A stretch of DNA of 64,000 bases from Myxococcales bacterium. GTDB lineage: Bacteria; Myxococcota_A; Polyangia; Palsa-1104; JAEUJZ01. The stretch is taken from positions 1 through 64,000 of the forward strand of contig JAEUKA010000081.1 in the NCBI GenBank assembly GCA_016794465.1, given 5' to 3'. The stretch's first letter is position 1. Each line of letters opens with the position of its first letter. This document shows, in pieces, positions 1 to 8,654 of the stretch. The notes beneath the pieces are model-generated. The model ran no database searches. It had not been told where the DNA came from and saw only the letters and a program-made list of their open reading frames with translations. A program made the translations under genes and the position numbers.

Positions 1-79
1 GACTCACAAATATTGTGCAAAACCTGGGGGGCGGGCTGTTTTGGGGCCCCCGACGGGGGGACAAGGACTGGGGCCCCCC

Positions 80-294
80 GACCCCCCGGTGCCCTAAAGA
101 GGGCGAACGAGGTCGGCGCGCCGACCCCCCGGTGCCCTAAAGAGGGCGAACGAGGTCGGCGCGCCGACCCCCCAGGACCCTAAAGAGGGCGAACGAGGTC
201 GGCGCGCCGACCCCCCAGGACCCTAAAGAGGGCAAACGAGGTCGGCGCGCCGATGTAAGGGACCCTAAAGAGGGCCCAGCAGGTCGGCGCGAGG
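80..294. repeat. 43-bp tandem repeat, about five copies
   Basis: Four near-identical 43-bp units start at 80, 123, 166 and 209, and a diverged fifth starts at 252. Each unit holds a small hairpin, GCCCT-AAAG-AGGGC, which is altered in the last copies. Each junction creates the perfect 16-bp palindrome GGTCGGCGCGCCGACC, with an AscI site at its centre. The array lies just past the stop codon of the minus-strand gene 312-1157. It could form 3'-end structure on that transcript or be one copy of a dispersed repeat family. Function unknown. The stretch 1-79 before it has G and C runs and no recognisable gene. Confidence 0.9.
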
Positions 295-311
295 TTTGAG
301 GGGTAGGGCGA

Positions 312-1157
312 CTAGCGCGACAAAGGCGACAGCTGTAGCTCGGCAAGCAGGCCGAAGTGGTCGCTGGGGAAGACGCCGTCCGGATCAGGCCGATCCAGGA
401 CGACGCGGCAAGAGTGGACGACCCCGCGACCGTCCCGACTGGGCGGACTGACAAAGATGTAGTCCAGGCGGCGGTCATTCTGCAGGAAGCGCAGCCGCTG
501 GGTGTACGGGTTGCGCCGCGACCACGTAAAGCCATGCTCCGCCGGCCCATCGTGCGCGCACAAGAAGGCATCTTGGTAGTACGTGCGCCTGCCGCCCAGG
601 GTATGAAGCCCGCGCAGGAACCGCACCTCGTCACTGTCCGGGGTCGCGTTGAAGTCGCCCATCAGCACCGTCAGCTTCGGCCCCCCCGCCAGCTTCAGCG
701 CATGCCCTTTGAGCAGCCGGTCAATCGCCTCGACCTGCTCTTCCCGCGCGATGCCGTCCGTCATGCGGTAGTGCAGGTGCGTGGTCCCCACCAAGACCAC
801 TCCGTGCGGCGTCGCCAGCTCCGCCCACAGCAGCACGCGGCGCTCGTCGGCCCGAGGCTGGGGCAGCTCGACGTGCTCGTGGGCCGTGATCGGGTGCCGC
901 GATAGGATCGCCAGCCCCTCGGTGCCCCCGCCCCACTCCGTGGCCGGCGCAAACACCGGCGTGAGCCCCAGCGCTGTGCCCAGCTGCTGCGCCGTGTTCA
1001 CCAGCTTGCTCGGAATCTCCCGCACCTCCTGCAGCGCCACCACATCGGGGTTTAGCTCCCGCAGCTGCTCGATGCAGAGCTGGAGCCGCCGCTCCAGGGG
1101 ACCCTGCTCACCCCACAAGTTCAGCGTCACCGCCCGTAGGCGAGCCTCTTCTGCCAT
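312..1157 (-). CDS. Endonuclease/exonuclease/phosphatase (EEP) family protein
   Basis: This 281-residue protein has the metal-dependent phosphodiesterase fold shared by exonuclease III, DNase I and sphingomyelinases. Visible landmarks, in order, are TLNLWGE near the start, VALQEVRE (the metal-binding Glu), THLHY, GDFNATPDSDE (catalytic Asp and Asn), DYIFVS and the C-terminal SDHFGLLAEL His. No signal peptide is seen, so it is probably cytoplasmic. The ATG at 1157 overlaps the queD stop codon as TGATG, which implies translational coupling; an upstream in-frame start at 1220 would intrude into queD and is not preferred. The substrate cannot be told from sequence: nucleic acid, phospholipid and phosphoinositide are all known in the family. 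Confidence 0.88.
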   Translation of the reverse strand: MAEEARLRAVTLNLWGEQGPLERRLQLCIEQLRELNPDVVALQEVREIPSKLVNTAQQLGTALGLTPVFAPATEWGGGTEGLAILSRHPITAHEHVELPQPRADERRVLLWAELATPHGVVLVGTTHLHYRMTDGIAREEQVEAIDRLLKGHALKLAGGPKLTVLMGDFNATPDSDEVRFLRGLHTLGGRRTYYQDAFLCAHDGPAEHGFTWSRRNPYTQRLRFLQNDRRLDYIFVSPPSRDGRGVVHSCRVVLDRPDPDGVFPSDHFGLLAELQLSPLSR

Positions 1158-1540
1158 CAGATCCTCCGTGCCGGGCCCCTGGGTCCGTAGTAGATGCTGC
1201 GCGAGTCCACCGTTTCCCACACCGTGACCGAGTATAAGCCCGCCAGGTCCGGCGCGAGGCGATCGTAGAGGTAGCGGCCAATCCGCTCGCTCGTCGGGTT
1301 GTCTAGCCCGGTGATCTCGTTGAGCAGCCGGTGGTCCAGCTCGTCAATGACTGGCTGCACCACCCTGTCCAGATCATAAAAGTCGATGAGGAAGCCTGTC
1401 TCCTCGCTCGCCTCGCCACCTACGACGACATCAATCTTGAACGAGTGACCGTGCAAGCGCCGACAGCGGTGACCCTCGGGGACCTTGGGAAGGAAGTGCG
1501 CGGCCTCAAAGCGATACTCTCGAACCAGCTCCACGTACAT
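1157..1540 (-). CDS. queD: 6-pyruvoyl-tetrahydropterin synthase family (QueD, 6-carboxytetrahydropterin synthase)
   Basis: The protein of about 127 residues has the PTPS/QueD signatures. They are AAHFLP (zinc His), the CRRLHGHSF block carrying the catalytic Cys and two zinc His, the LDHRLLNE active-site segment, and a C-terminal ET...SIYY substrate Glu region. In QueD this enzyme turns 7,8-dihydroneopterin triphosphate into 6-carboxytetrahydropterin, an early step to queuosine. I place the start at 1540 because AAGGA lies six bases upstream; the ATG at 1546 abuts that site. The gene is sixth in the operon led by the epimerase gene. No other queuosine gene is visible here, so a different pterin reaction is possible. 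Confidence 0.88.
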   Translation of the reverse strand: MYVELVREYRFEAAHFLPKVPEGHRCRRLHGHSFKIDVVVGGEASEETGFLIDFYDLDRVVQPVIDELDHRLLNEITGLDNPTSERIGRYLYDRLAPDLAGLYSVTVWETVDSRSIYYGPRGPARRI

Positions 1541-1564
1541 GGACATTCCTTGGCACTCTCTTGG

Positions 1565-2437
1565 CTAGCTAGCGCCGTGGCACTTCTTGTATTTCTTGCC
1601 GCTGCCACAGGGACAGGCGTCGTTGCGACCCACAGCGGCGATGGCGGGTGCCTTCGACTGGCTGCGTAGCTGCCGCTGGGCGGCCAACAGGGGCGAGACT
1701 TGCTCCCGCATGAAGCGATAGCGGTTCTCGTACATCGTCTGGAGCTGCGGCTGGGACGACATGAGGTTCGCCACCAGCACAAACAGGCTGTTGGGCTCGA
1801 CCCCGGACGAGGCCTCCAGCACCGCCGGCTCCTTCTTCGGCAGCGAGTAGTTGACGACGCCGATCTTCTGCACCCGCTTGCCGTCCGCGCTGGGGGCGAC
1901 GACGGTCCAGACCACCCGCTTGCAGTCACACTTGGGCTCGATGCAGTAGGCGTCCTGGAGGCCGATGGTGACTTGGGGGGCGGGCTTCTCTGCTGGGCTC
2001 TCGCTTTGCTCCGGCTCGGCGGCGCCCATGGTGAACAGGGGGATGCCCTCGGCGCGGAAGACGTGCTGCCACAGCACCAGCTCGCCGGCCTTGACCCCGG
2101 ACCAGTCGAAGTAGCGAAAGTGGATCTGCTTGCCAAGCTCGCGGACCTCGGCGTAGTGGCGGCGCAGCTGCTCGATGGCGCCGCCGCTCAGCACCTCGCG
2201 GACGGCCTTGCGCAGGGACTCGCGGGCGGGGCCGCCTTGGTTGTCGAGGAAGTCGACGCGCAGCGTGCCGAGGTCAACGGACATCCCGACGCCGCCGATG
2301 CGCAGGTGGCCGGTGGCGCAGTCGCAGCTGTGGTCGCCGCAGTAGAACTCGTCGGCGGGCTGGCCGTTCACCAGGATCGGCGGGTCTTTTTTGAGCTGCT
2401 CAGTCTCGGGTAGATCGCGGTAAGGAATCAGGGCCAT
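1565..2437 (-). CDS. SEC-C motif protein of unknown function
   Basis: This 290-residue protein ends in a canonical SEC-C zinc-binding motif, CPCGSGKKYKKCHG, the tail seen on SecA and many stand-alone proteins. The N-terminal part has a Cys-rich stretch, CGDHSCDC, near residues 33-40, and the middle has a second pair, CIEPKCDCKR. Together these suggest more than one metal site. The region between has no family I recognise. The start at 2437 (MALIPYRD) is chosen because in-frame codons further upstream lie inside gmk. It sits between gmk (46 bp) and queD (about 24 bp), so it is probably co-transcribed with both. A role in protein or nucleic-acid binding is only a guess from the motif. Confidence 0.8.
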   Translation of the reverse strand: MALIPYRDLPETEQLKKDPPILVNGQPADEFYCGDHSCDCATGHLRIGGVGMSVDLGTLRVDFLDNQGGPARESLRKAVREVLSGGAIEQLRRHYAEVRELGKQIHFRYFDWSGVKAGELVLWQHVFRAEGIPLFTMGAAEPEQSESPAEKPAPQVTIGLQDAYCIEPKCDCKRVVWTVVAPSADGKRVQKIGVVNYSLPKKEPAVLEASSGVEPNSLFVLVANLMSSQPQLQTMYENRYRFMREQVSPLLAAQRQLRSQSKAPAIAAVGRNDACPCGSGKKYKKCHGAS

Positions 2438-2483
2438 GGCTGGTTTTGTCTTTGTGGGGGTACGGGGTAAGCAGCGGCCCGGC

Positions 2484-3164
2484 CTAGGCGTCCCCCCCAA
2501 GGAGGATTCGCTCGGCCAGAGCGCTGCGCTCGCTGCCAAGACAGCTCTTGGCCAGCGCGGTGTCGATGGGTGTGGGGCTGCGGCCTTCGGCGTGAGCCAG
2601 CTCGACCTGATAGATGGCGCGCAGCTCTTCATAGCCGACCAAGAGGTCGCGGTTGAGGACGAGGTAGTGGTACATCGGGTAGTGCGCAAGCTCGTCGCGG
2701 GCCTTGCGGAGGCGGGTGGCGATGACCTCGGCGCTGTCGGTGGCGCGGCCTCGCAGGCGGGCTTCCAGCACGGCGAGCGAGGGCGGCAGGATGAACACCA
2801 GCCGGGCCGACGCGGCGAACACCTCGAGGATGCGCGTCGCCCCTTGATAGTCGATGTCGAGCAGGATCTTGCAGCCACTGGCGAGCGCCTTTTGCACGGC
2901 GCTGAGGCTGGTGCCGTAGCGGCGGGCATGGACCCAGTTCCACTCCGCAAAGGCGCCCTGCTGGACCATCGCATCGAACGTGGCGTCACTGACGAAGTGG
3001 TAGTCGATGCCGTCGCGCTCGCCGCTGCGTGGCGGGCGGGTGGTGTAGGACACCGAGAACTGTAGCTCCGGGTGCTCGGACAGCAGTCGGCGACACAGCG
3101 TGGTCTTGCCTGCCCCTGAGGGAGACGAGACGACCAGCAGCAGGCCGCTTGGCGGGGTCGTCAT
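2484..3164 (-). CDS. gmk: Guanylate kinase
   Basis: The 226-residue protein phosphorylates GMP to GDP with ATP. The P-loop SSPSGAGKTT is at residues 13-22. The GMP-binding region follows as SYTTRPPRSGERDGIDYHFV, then GTS and the LLDIDYQGA segment of the kinase core. Length is typical, with a short C-terminal extension. The start is 3 bp after the remA stop. The order yicC-remA-gmk is conserved in many bacteria and fixes the identification. Confidence 0.97.
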   Translation of the reverse strand: MTTPPSGLLLVVSSPSGAGKTTLCRRLLSEHPELQFSVSYTTRPPRSGERDGIDYHFVSDATFDAMVQQGAFAEWNWVHARRYGTSLSAVQKALASGCKILLDIDYQGATRILEVFAASARLVFILPPSLAVLEARLRGRATDSAEVIATRLRKARDELAHYPMYHYLVLNRDLLVGYEELRAIYQVELAHAEGRSPTPIDTALAKSCLGSERSALAERILLGGDA

Positions 3165-3167
3165 GCC

Positions 3168-3473
3168 CTACGCCTCATCCCGTGAGCCATCGCTGTCCCC
3201 ACCGAGCGGGCTTGGGGACGTGCCACTTGGCGCCACGCCGCCCCGCTCCAGCCGCTCGGCCACCGTCTCGGTCTGCAGCGCCGACAGCACGATGTGATCC
3301 GAGTCCGTGATGAGGATCGACCGGGTCCGCCGCCCCTGGGTGCCGTCAATCAGCCGCCCCGCCTTGCGCGCCTCTTCCTTAAAGCGCTTCATCGGGGCCG
3401 ACTCGGGGCTGACTATAGCGACCACCCGCTCGGCCACCACTGCGTTGCCGTAGCCAATGTTGACTAGCCGCAC
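3168..3473 (-). CDS. remA: RemA-like DUF370 regulator
   Basis: This 101-residue protein matches the DUF370/RemA family. It opens with LVNIGYGNAV and continues VAIVSPESAPMKR...EARKAG, then the RTRSILITDSDHIVLSA block. In Bacillus, RemA is a ring-forming DNA-binding activator of matrix genes. In many other phyla the gene sits, as here, between yicC and gmk with unknown targets. The C-terminal 25 residues (Gly, Ser, Asp-rich) are an unstructured extension. Assignment rests on sequence plus gene order; the regulated genes are not known. Confidence 0.88.
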   Translation of the reverse strand: MRLVNIGYGNAVVAERVVAIVSPESAPMKRFKEEARKAGRLIDGTQGRRTRSILITDSDHIVLSALQTETVAERLERGGVAPSGTSPSPLGGDSDGSRDEA

Positions 3474-3527
3474 GATGACACTCGCCTGCTGTAGCTGCTG
3501 GGAGACTGGGCTTGGGTTGGGGCTGGC

Positions 3528-4436
3528 CTATTCCACATTTTGAACCTGCTCGCGGAGTCGCTCTAGCTCCGCCTTCATTGCGACGACCCGGGCCGCCACC
3601 TCTGCTGACTGTGCTTTCGAGGTCAGGGTGTTGGCCTCACGGTTCATCTCTTGCATCAGGAAGTCGAGCTGCCTACCGACAGGAGCCTGGCTTTCGCACA
3701 GCCGCACAAACTCGTCAAGGTGGGCGCGCAGCCGGGTCAGCTCCTCACTGACATCGACACGATCGGCAAACAGGGCGACTTCTTGGGCGAGCCGCTGCTG
3801 GTCGACCGGAACCTGGCCGTCCACAAGCCGCTGTAGCCTCTCGCTGAGCCGCCGCTTCTGCTGCTCGGGGGCGAGCGCAGTCATCTTGGCCACTTCATCC
3901 CGCAGCCGCGTGATGATCTGAATCCGACCAAGCAGATCGGTCCGCAGCGAGTCCCCTTCGCGGGTCCGGCTCTTGTCGAGCTTGTCCAGCGCTGCCTCCA
4001 AGATCGGCGACAGCTGGTTCAGATACTCCTCGGCGCTGTGGGTGAGGGTGTCGGCGGTGCTCATCACCCCCGGCTGAGCCAGCACGAGCTGAAGCAGCCG
4101 GGCATCCCGCTCGACCGCCAGCTCGGGGCCGGCATGCAGCGCCATCGTCGCCTCGCGCACCGCCTGCGCATAGGCCAGCAGCAGGTCGCGATCGAGCCGC
4201 ACAGCCGGCGCAGCCACGCTGGCGGTGGTTTCACTGATGGTGACGACCAAGCTGCCGCGCTGGACTTTCTTGCGCACCACCTCCCGCAGCAGCTGATCGA
4301 GCAGCGGATCGGTACAGCCGGGGGGCAGCCTCAGCTTGACCTCCAAAAAGCGGTGATTGAAGCTGCGGACCTCGACCGTGAAGTGGCGCCCGAGGCACTC
4401 GCCCTTGGCGGCGCCAAAGCCTGTCATGCTGTTCAT
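3528..4436 (-). CDS. yicC: YicC family endoribonuclease
   Basis: The 302-residue protein begins with the diagnostic MNSMTGFG and has the VEVRSFNHRFLEVKLRLP segment. It ends with the DUF1732 block containing DFLMQEMNREANTLTSKAQ and EVAARVVAMKAELERLREQVQNVE. Family members are multimeric RNases implicated in small-RNA turnover in Escherichia coli. The start overlaps the stop of the upstream epimerase by four bases (ATGA). It is followed after 54 bp by remA and gmk, the usual gene order. Confidence 0.95.
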   Translation of the reverse strand: MNSMTGFGAAKGECLGRHFTVEVRSFNHRFLEVKLRLPPGCTDPLLDQLLREVVRKKVQRGSLVVTISETTASVAAPAVRLDRDLLLAYAQAVREATMALHAGPELAVERDARLLQLVLAQPGVMSTADTLTHSAEEYLNQLSPILEAALDKLDKSRTREGDSLRTDLLGRIQIITRLRDEVAKMTALAPEQQKRRLSERLQRLVDGQVPVDQQRLAQEVALFADRVDVSEELTRLRAHLDEFVRLCESQAPVGRQLDFLMQEMNREANTLTSKAQSAEVAARVVAMKAELERLREQVQNVE

Positions 4437-5407
4437 ACTGCGTCCTCACCAGCGTCTGCGAACCAGCGCAGGGTTAGGGCCAGTCCGGCGGCGAAGCGAA
4501 CGGCTGGCGCAAAGCCGAGCAGCTGCCGGGCTCGACCAATGTCGGCCCACGAGTGGCGTACTTCGCCATCACGGGCAGGGAGAAACTCGGGCTCAAGCGG
4601 GTGACCCAGAAGCGCTGCCAGCTGGGCGACAAGGTCCAGCAGCGTGACCTGTTCCCCACAGCCAATGTTGATGACCTGACCGGCGACCTGCTCGGCAGGG
4701 ACGTGACAGGCCAGCAGGTTGGCCGACACGACGTTGTCGATGAAGCAGAAGTCGCGCGACTGCAGGCCATCGCCGAAGATGCGCGGGCGCCGGCCCTGCA
4801 GCGCGGCCCGCACAAAGTTCGGCACCACCGCTGCGTACTGCGAGGACGGATCTTGGCGCGGCCCGAACACATTGAAGTAGCGCAGCGCGACCGTGGGAAC
4901 CTGATAGATGCGGCTGTAGACCGCCGCGTAGTGCTCGCAGGTCAGCTTGGCGGCGGCATAGGGCGACAGCGGTGCCACTTCGTGATCCTCGCGCTTGGCT
5001 TCGCTCGGTCGCAGATCGCCGTACGCCGCACAGGAGGTCGCCAGCACCACCCGCTGGACCGTGCCGCCCTGTCGCCGCGCCGCTTCCAGCACCGCGAGGG
5101 TTCCGGCGGCATTGATCCGCTCACACTCGATCGGCTGCTCTACCGACCACGTCACCGAGGGCATCGCCGCATGGTGCAGCACGTAGTCAACGCCGCGCAT
5201 CACCCGATCGAGCAGCGGTCCATCGAGGATATCGCCCCGCCACAGCTCGACCTGCTGCGGATGGTCGGCCAGCAGCTTGCCCACGTTCTTGTAGCGCCCG
5301 GTGCGCAGGTTGTCGAGGATGCGGACCTGCTCGCCCTGCGCCACCAGTGCGTGGGCCAGGTTGGCGCCGATGAAGCCGCAGCCTCCGGTGAGGAGATAAG
5401 TCGACAT
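4433..5407 (-). CDS. NAD-dependent epimerase/dehydratase (extended SDR)
   Basis: This 324-residue extended short-chain dehydrogenase has the Rossmann motif TGGCGFIGANLA at residues 7-18 and the YxxxK pair in SPYAAAKLTCE. RYFNVFGPRQDPSS is the sugar-binding segment typical of UDP-glucose 4-epimerase-like enzymes. It probably epimerises or dehydrates a nucleotide sugar for cell-surface polysaccharide. The exact substrate cannot be assigned. The start at 5407 (MSTYLLTGG) is preferred to an upstream in-frame codon because it places the Rossmann strand at the N-terminus. It is the first gene of the seven-gene minus-strand operon. Confidence 0.88.
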   Translation of the reverse strand: MSTYLLTGGCGFIGANLAHALVAQGEQVRILDNLRTGRYKNVGKLLADHPQQVELWRGDILDGPLLDRVMRGVDYVLHHAAMPSVTWSVEQPIECERINAAGTLAVLEAARRQGGTVQRVVLATSCAAYGDLRPSEAKREDHEVAPLSPYAAAKLTCEHYAAVYSRIYQVPTVALRYFNVFGPRQDPSSQYAAVVPNFVRAALQGRRPRIFGDGLQSRDFCFIDNVVSANLLACHVPAEQVAGQVINIGCGEQVTLLDLVAQLAALLGHPLEPEFLPARDGEVRHSWADIGRARQLLGFAPAVRFAAGLALTLRWFADAGEDAV

Positions 5408-5521
5408 CGCTGGCAGATAACCCGAAGCCTGTCGCGGACGCAACTATAGGGAAAGGGTTTGTGTGGTCAGCGTTGACAGAGGCCGGGTCGTCCGGGGCAC
5501 TCTGCTGGGCAGGAGGTGGCC

Positions 5522-8500
5522 TTGCGCGGATGCGGTTTCGGATGGATGGCTCGCGGGTCGTGGCTGCTGGCGCTGCTGCTGGGGGTGACGATCCCTGCGT
5601 CGGCCCGGCTGCCGCTGGCTGGAGCCGGGACGGTGCGCAGTGTGCCGGTGTTGCCGGTGCAGCCGAGTGTGGGCGGGGCCCCCGCGCTGTCGATGGATGC
5701 CTATTCGCGGCTGGGGACGGGGCGGCTGTCGGTGAGTGCGCGCGCGCAGCTGCTCGGGTTTCTGACCGGCGTGCCGATGGCGCAAGGGCCGGTGGTGGAT
5801 GCGAGGGGTCGGCTGCGGCTGCTGGTGCGCCAGTCTCCGGGGGCGCCGCCGCTGCAAGGCTATGCCGTGTCACCGCTCAGCCTGTCGGTGTCGGAGCTGC
5901 TGGTGCAAAGAGAGGATGTGCCCCGCCTTCTGGCTGAGCCGACCGTGCTGCGCATCGATGGCCTGCGTCGCTTGCGGCCTCTGCTTGATCAGTCGCGGAA
6001 CCTGATCGGAGCCAAGGCGGTGACCGACAAGCTCCAGCTGCGCGGCAAAGGGGTGCTGATTGGCATCGTCGATACCGGCATCGACTTCCGCCACGCCGAT
6101 CTGCGCGACGCGGCGGGCAAGACCCGGATTGCCTACCTGCTCAGCCGGTCCGAGGCCCGTGACAGTCGCCACCCCGAGTTTCCCGACTACGACGGCATGC
6201 AGCTTCACACCGCCAAAGACCTCGATGAAGTGCTGGAGCTAGAGGCCAAGGGCATGCAGCCGCCGGTGCCCATCCGGCAGGTCGATATCAGCGGGCATGG
6301 CACCCACGTCGCCGGGATTGCTGCGTCCACGGGGCTGGCCACAAGTGGTCGCTTTGCCGCTGGACGGTATGTTGGGGTGGCCCCGGAAGCCTCGCTGTGT
6401 GTCGTCAAGGCCACCCGGGATGAGCAGTCCTTTGATGATGTCGACATCCTGCGCGGGGTGCGCTTCTGCTTTGATCGGGCCGACGAAGCCAAGCTGCCGC
6501 TGGTGGTCAACCTGAGCCTGGGCGCCGATGGCGGACTTCATGACGGCAGCAGCCTGCTAGAGGTCGCCATCGATGAGCTGGTCGGCCAGCGCCCGGGTCG
6601 GATCGTGGTCGCGGCGGCGGGAAACTCGGGGGACTACGACCTGCATGCCAGTGCGGGGCTGCTACACGGCTCGCACGAGGTGACGCTGCGCCTTGTCCAC
6701 CACGATGTGCCGGTGGCGCAGAGCGGCGTCTCGCTGGAGCTGTACTATGACGCGCTGGCCCCGCCGCTGGACGGGGGCGTGGCGGAGCTGACCGTGGTGC
6801 TCCGCTCGCCCAAGGGAGTGCGGTTCGAGGTGCCGATGGGTCAGTCGCTGCAAGCGACATTCGAGGACGAAGGCGAAGCGGTGATTGACGCGACCGATCT
6901 GGCGGCCACCGGGCTGCGCGGGGTGCTGATCACGCTGCAGAGTCCGCCCGGCAAGGCTCCGCCGAAGGAAGGCGACTGGCACCTAGAGCTGCGCGGCAAG
7001 ACCCGGCGCTATGACCTGTGGCGGGTGGTGCAGAGCGATGACCTGGAGGTTGCGCTGCGCGGCCACCTTGATCCCGATGGCTATGTGGGGATTCCGGCTT
7101 CGGCGGCGCAGGTCATTAGTGTCGGGGCGCTGCGCAGTCGGCTGTCGTGGCAGCGGGCGGATGGCAAGCTGGCGACCTTTGATCGAGAGCTGGGTCGGGT
7201 GGCGACGTTCTCCTCGGGCGGTCCGCTGCGCAGTGGTGGCTTTGCCCCCGATGTGCTGGCGCCCGGTGAGTTCATTGTCTCGGCGCTGTCGAAGGAGGCG
7301 CTGCAGAGCGATCCTCGGTCGGCGTTTGCGCTGCCGCACGATCCGGGGCTGCTGATTGCCGACGATGGCCTGCATGGAGTGCTGCGGGGGACCTCGCAGG
7401 CCGCGCCGCAGGTCGCCGGAGCCATCGCGCTGATGCTTCAGCTGGACCCCAACCTGACCGTGACAGAGGTACGCGAGCTGCTGCGGACGACGGCGCAGCT
7501 GCCGGTGGGGCTGGGCTATGGGCCGCGCCGAGGCTTTGGCCAGGTCAACCTGGAAGCGGTGTTCGAGCGGCTGGGTGGCGCGATGCTGTACACCCTGAGC
7601 CCGCTGCTGTCGGATGTCGGGGTCAATCGTGACATCGCCGCGCCGAACGTCGAGACGGTGACCGTGACGGTGACGCCGCGTGATGTGCTGGGGCGACCGC
7701 TTGGGCGGGGGCTGCCGGTGTCGATCGTGGCCGATCACGGTGCCTGGACGGACGAGGTGCGGGATGAAGGCCATGGGCGCTACGAGCGGACGCTGCTGGC
7801 CCAAGGTCCGCGCGGCAGCCACGCGACGATCGAGGTTCGGGTCGGTGGCGAGCTGCTGTTGCAGAAGCCGGTGGTCCACTTTGTCGGCGAGCGCAGTGAG
7901 ATCGGCCAGCGCTTCGTGATCGGTGCCTGCTCGTTTGCGCGGGGGACGGGTCAGCCCGTCGGGCCGTGGGGACTGCTGCTGGCCTTGGCGGTGGCGATGC
8001 GGATGAGGTGGCGGCGGGGCAGGGCGGGGCTGTGGCTGGCGCTGTGGACGGGGCTGGTCGGGATGGCTGTGGGCTGCTCGGATGCGCCGCGTGAGGGCGA
8101 CGTGAGCAAGCAGCACGGGCGCGATCAGGTCGGCGACTTCTTTTGGGCGGTCCGCGACGCGCTGTGGCACCCGAAGGTGGTGATCTCGATTCGCAAGCAG
8201 CGCGCCGACCTGTTCGAGGGTGAGACGCTGGTGGCGCAGTCGGCGGTGAGCACGGGTCGGCGAGGCCACAAGACCCCACAGGGCGACTACACCGTGATCG
8301 AAAAAGTGCCGCTTCACCTGTCGAGCCGCTACGGCGACTACCTGTCCGAGGTCGGCGAGGTCGTGCTGGCGAGCATCGACAACGAAGAACAGCCGCCGCC
8401 GCCGGGCACAACGTTTCGCGGGACGCAGATGCCGTACTTCCTGCGCATTACCGGAGGCATCGGCCTGCATGCGGGGGTGCTGCCCGGACATCGCGACTCG

Positions 8501-8587
8501 CACGGCTGTGTCCGAATGCCACGCCTGTTCGCGCAGAAGCTGTTCGAGACTTTGTCACTCGGTACCCCGGTGATCGTCACGGACTGA
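5522..8587 (+). CDS. Subtilisin-family (S8) protease fused in frame to a lipoprotein L,D-transpeptidase
   Basis: Numbering counts from the GTG at 5516. A signal peptide (WLLALLLGVTIPASA) precedes an S8 protease with Asp186 (IVDTGID), His261 (SGHGTHVAG), Asn370 (AAAGNSG) and Ser627 (GTSQAAPQVAG). After a beta-rich region, residues 804-836 read like a MYXO-CTERM tag: ACSF, then a hydrophobic run, then Arg-rich. Without any stop codon the frame continues into a second signal-like segment from Met828 or Met830 to a lipobox VGMAVGC (Cys854). A YkuD domain with SHGCVRM (Cys998) follows. The chain is thus two complete secreted proteins end to end. AGGAGG at 5511-5516 best suits the TTG at 5522; ATG 5546 is an alternative. 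Internal initiation at 7997 would give a separate transpeptidase of about 196 residues. Confidence 0.85.
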   Translation: MRGCGFGWMARGSWLLALLLGVTIPASARLPLAGAGTVRSVPVLPVQPSVGGAPALSMDAYSRLGTGRLSVSARAQLLGFLTGVPMAQGPVVDARGRLRLLVRQSPGAPPLQGYAVSPLSLSVSELLVQREDVPRLLAEPTVLRIDGLRRLRPLLDQSRNLIGAKAVTDKLQLRGKGVLIGIVDTGIDFRHADLRDAAGKTRIAYLLSRSEARDSRHPEFPDYDGMQLHTAKDLDEVLELEAKGMQPPVPIRQVDISGHGTHVAGIAASTGLATSGRFAAGRYVGVAPEASLCVVKATRDEQSFDDVDILRGVRFCFDRADEAKLPLVVNLSLGADGGLHDGSSLLEVAIDELVGQRPGRIVVAAAGNSGDYDLHASAGLLHGSHEVTLRLVHHDVPVAQSGVSLELYYDALAPPLDGGVAELTVVLRSPKGVRFEVPMGQSLQATFEDEGEAVIDATDLAATGLRGVLITLQSPPGKAPPKEGDWHLELRGKTRRYDLWRVVQSDDLEVALRGHLDPDGYVGIPASAAQVISVGALRSRLSWQRADGKLATFDRELGRVATFSSGGPLRSGGFAPDVLAPGEFIVSALSKEALQSDPRSAFALPHDPGLLIADDGLHGVLRGTSQAAPQVAGAIALMLQLDPNLTVTEVRELLRTTAQLPVGLGYGPRRGFGQVNLEAVFERLGGAMLYTLSPLLSDVGVNRDIAAPNVETVTVTVTPRDVLGRPLGRGLPVSIVADHGAWTDEVRDEGHGRYERTLLAQGPRGSHATIEVRVGGELLLQKPVVHFVGERSEIGQRFVIGACSFARGTGQPVGPWGLLLALAVAMRMRWRRGRAGLWLALWTGLVGMAVGCSDAPREGDVSKQHGRDQVGDFFWAVRDALWHPKVVISIRKQRADLFEGETLVAQSAVSTGRRGHKTPQGDYTVIEKVPLHLSSRYGDYLSEVGEVVLASIDNEEQPPPPGTTFRGTQMPYFLRITGGIGLHAGVLPGHRDSHGCVRMPRLFAQKLFETLSLGTPVIVTD

Positions 8588-8654
8588 AACAGGATGGTCG
8601 CGGGTGCTGGCCGTCGGGTTACCATTAGACGGCCAAGGCTGGCGGAGGCTACGC

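Noticed and set aside
80..294. Possible CRISPR array
   Set aside because: The units are contiguous 43-bp repeats with no unique spacers, and no cas gene is near.
137..634. Minus-strand open frame over the 43-bp repeats and the 3' end of the EEP gene
   Set aside because: It is the out-of-frame shadow of the EEP gene extended through the repeat array; composition is Arg/Ser/Pro-rich without domain signals.
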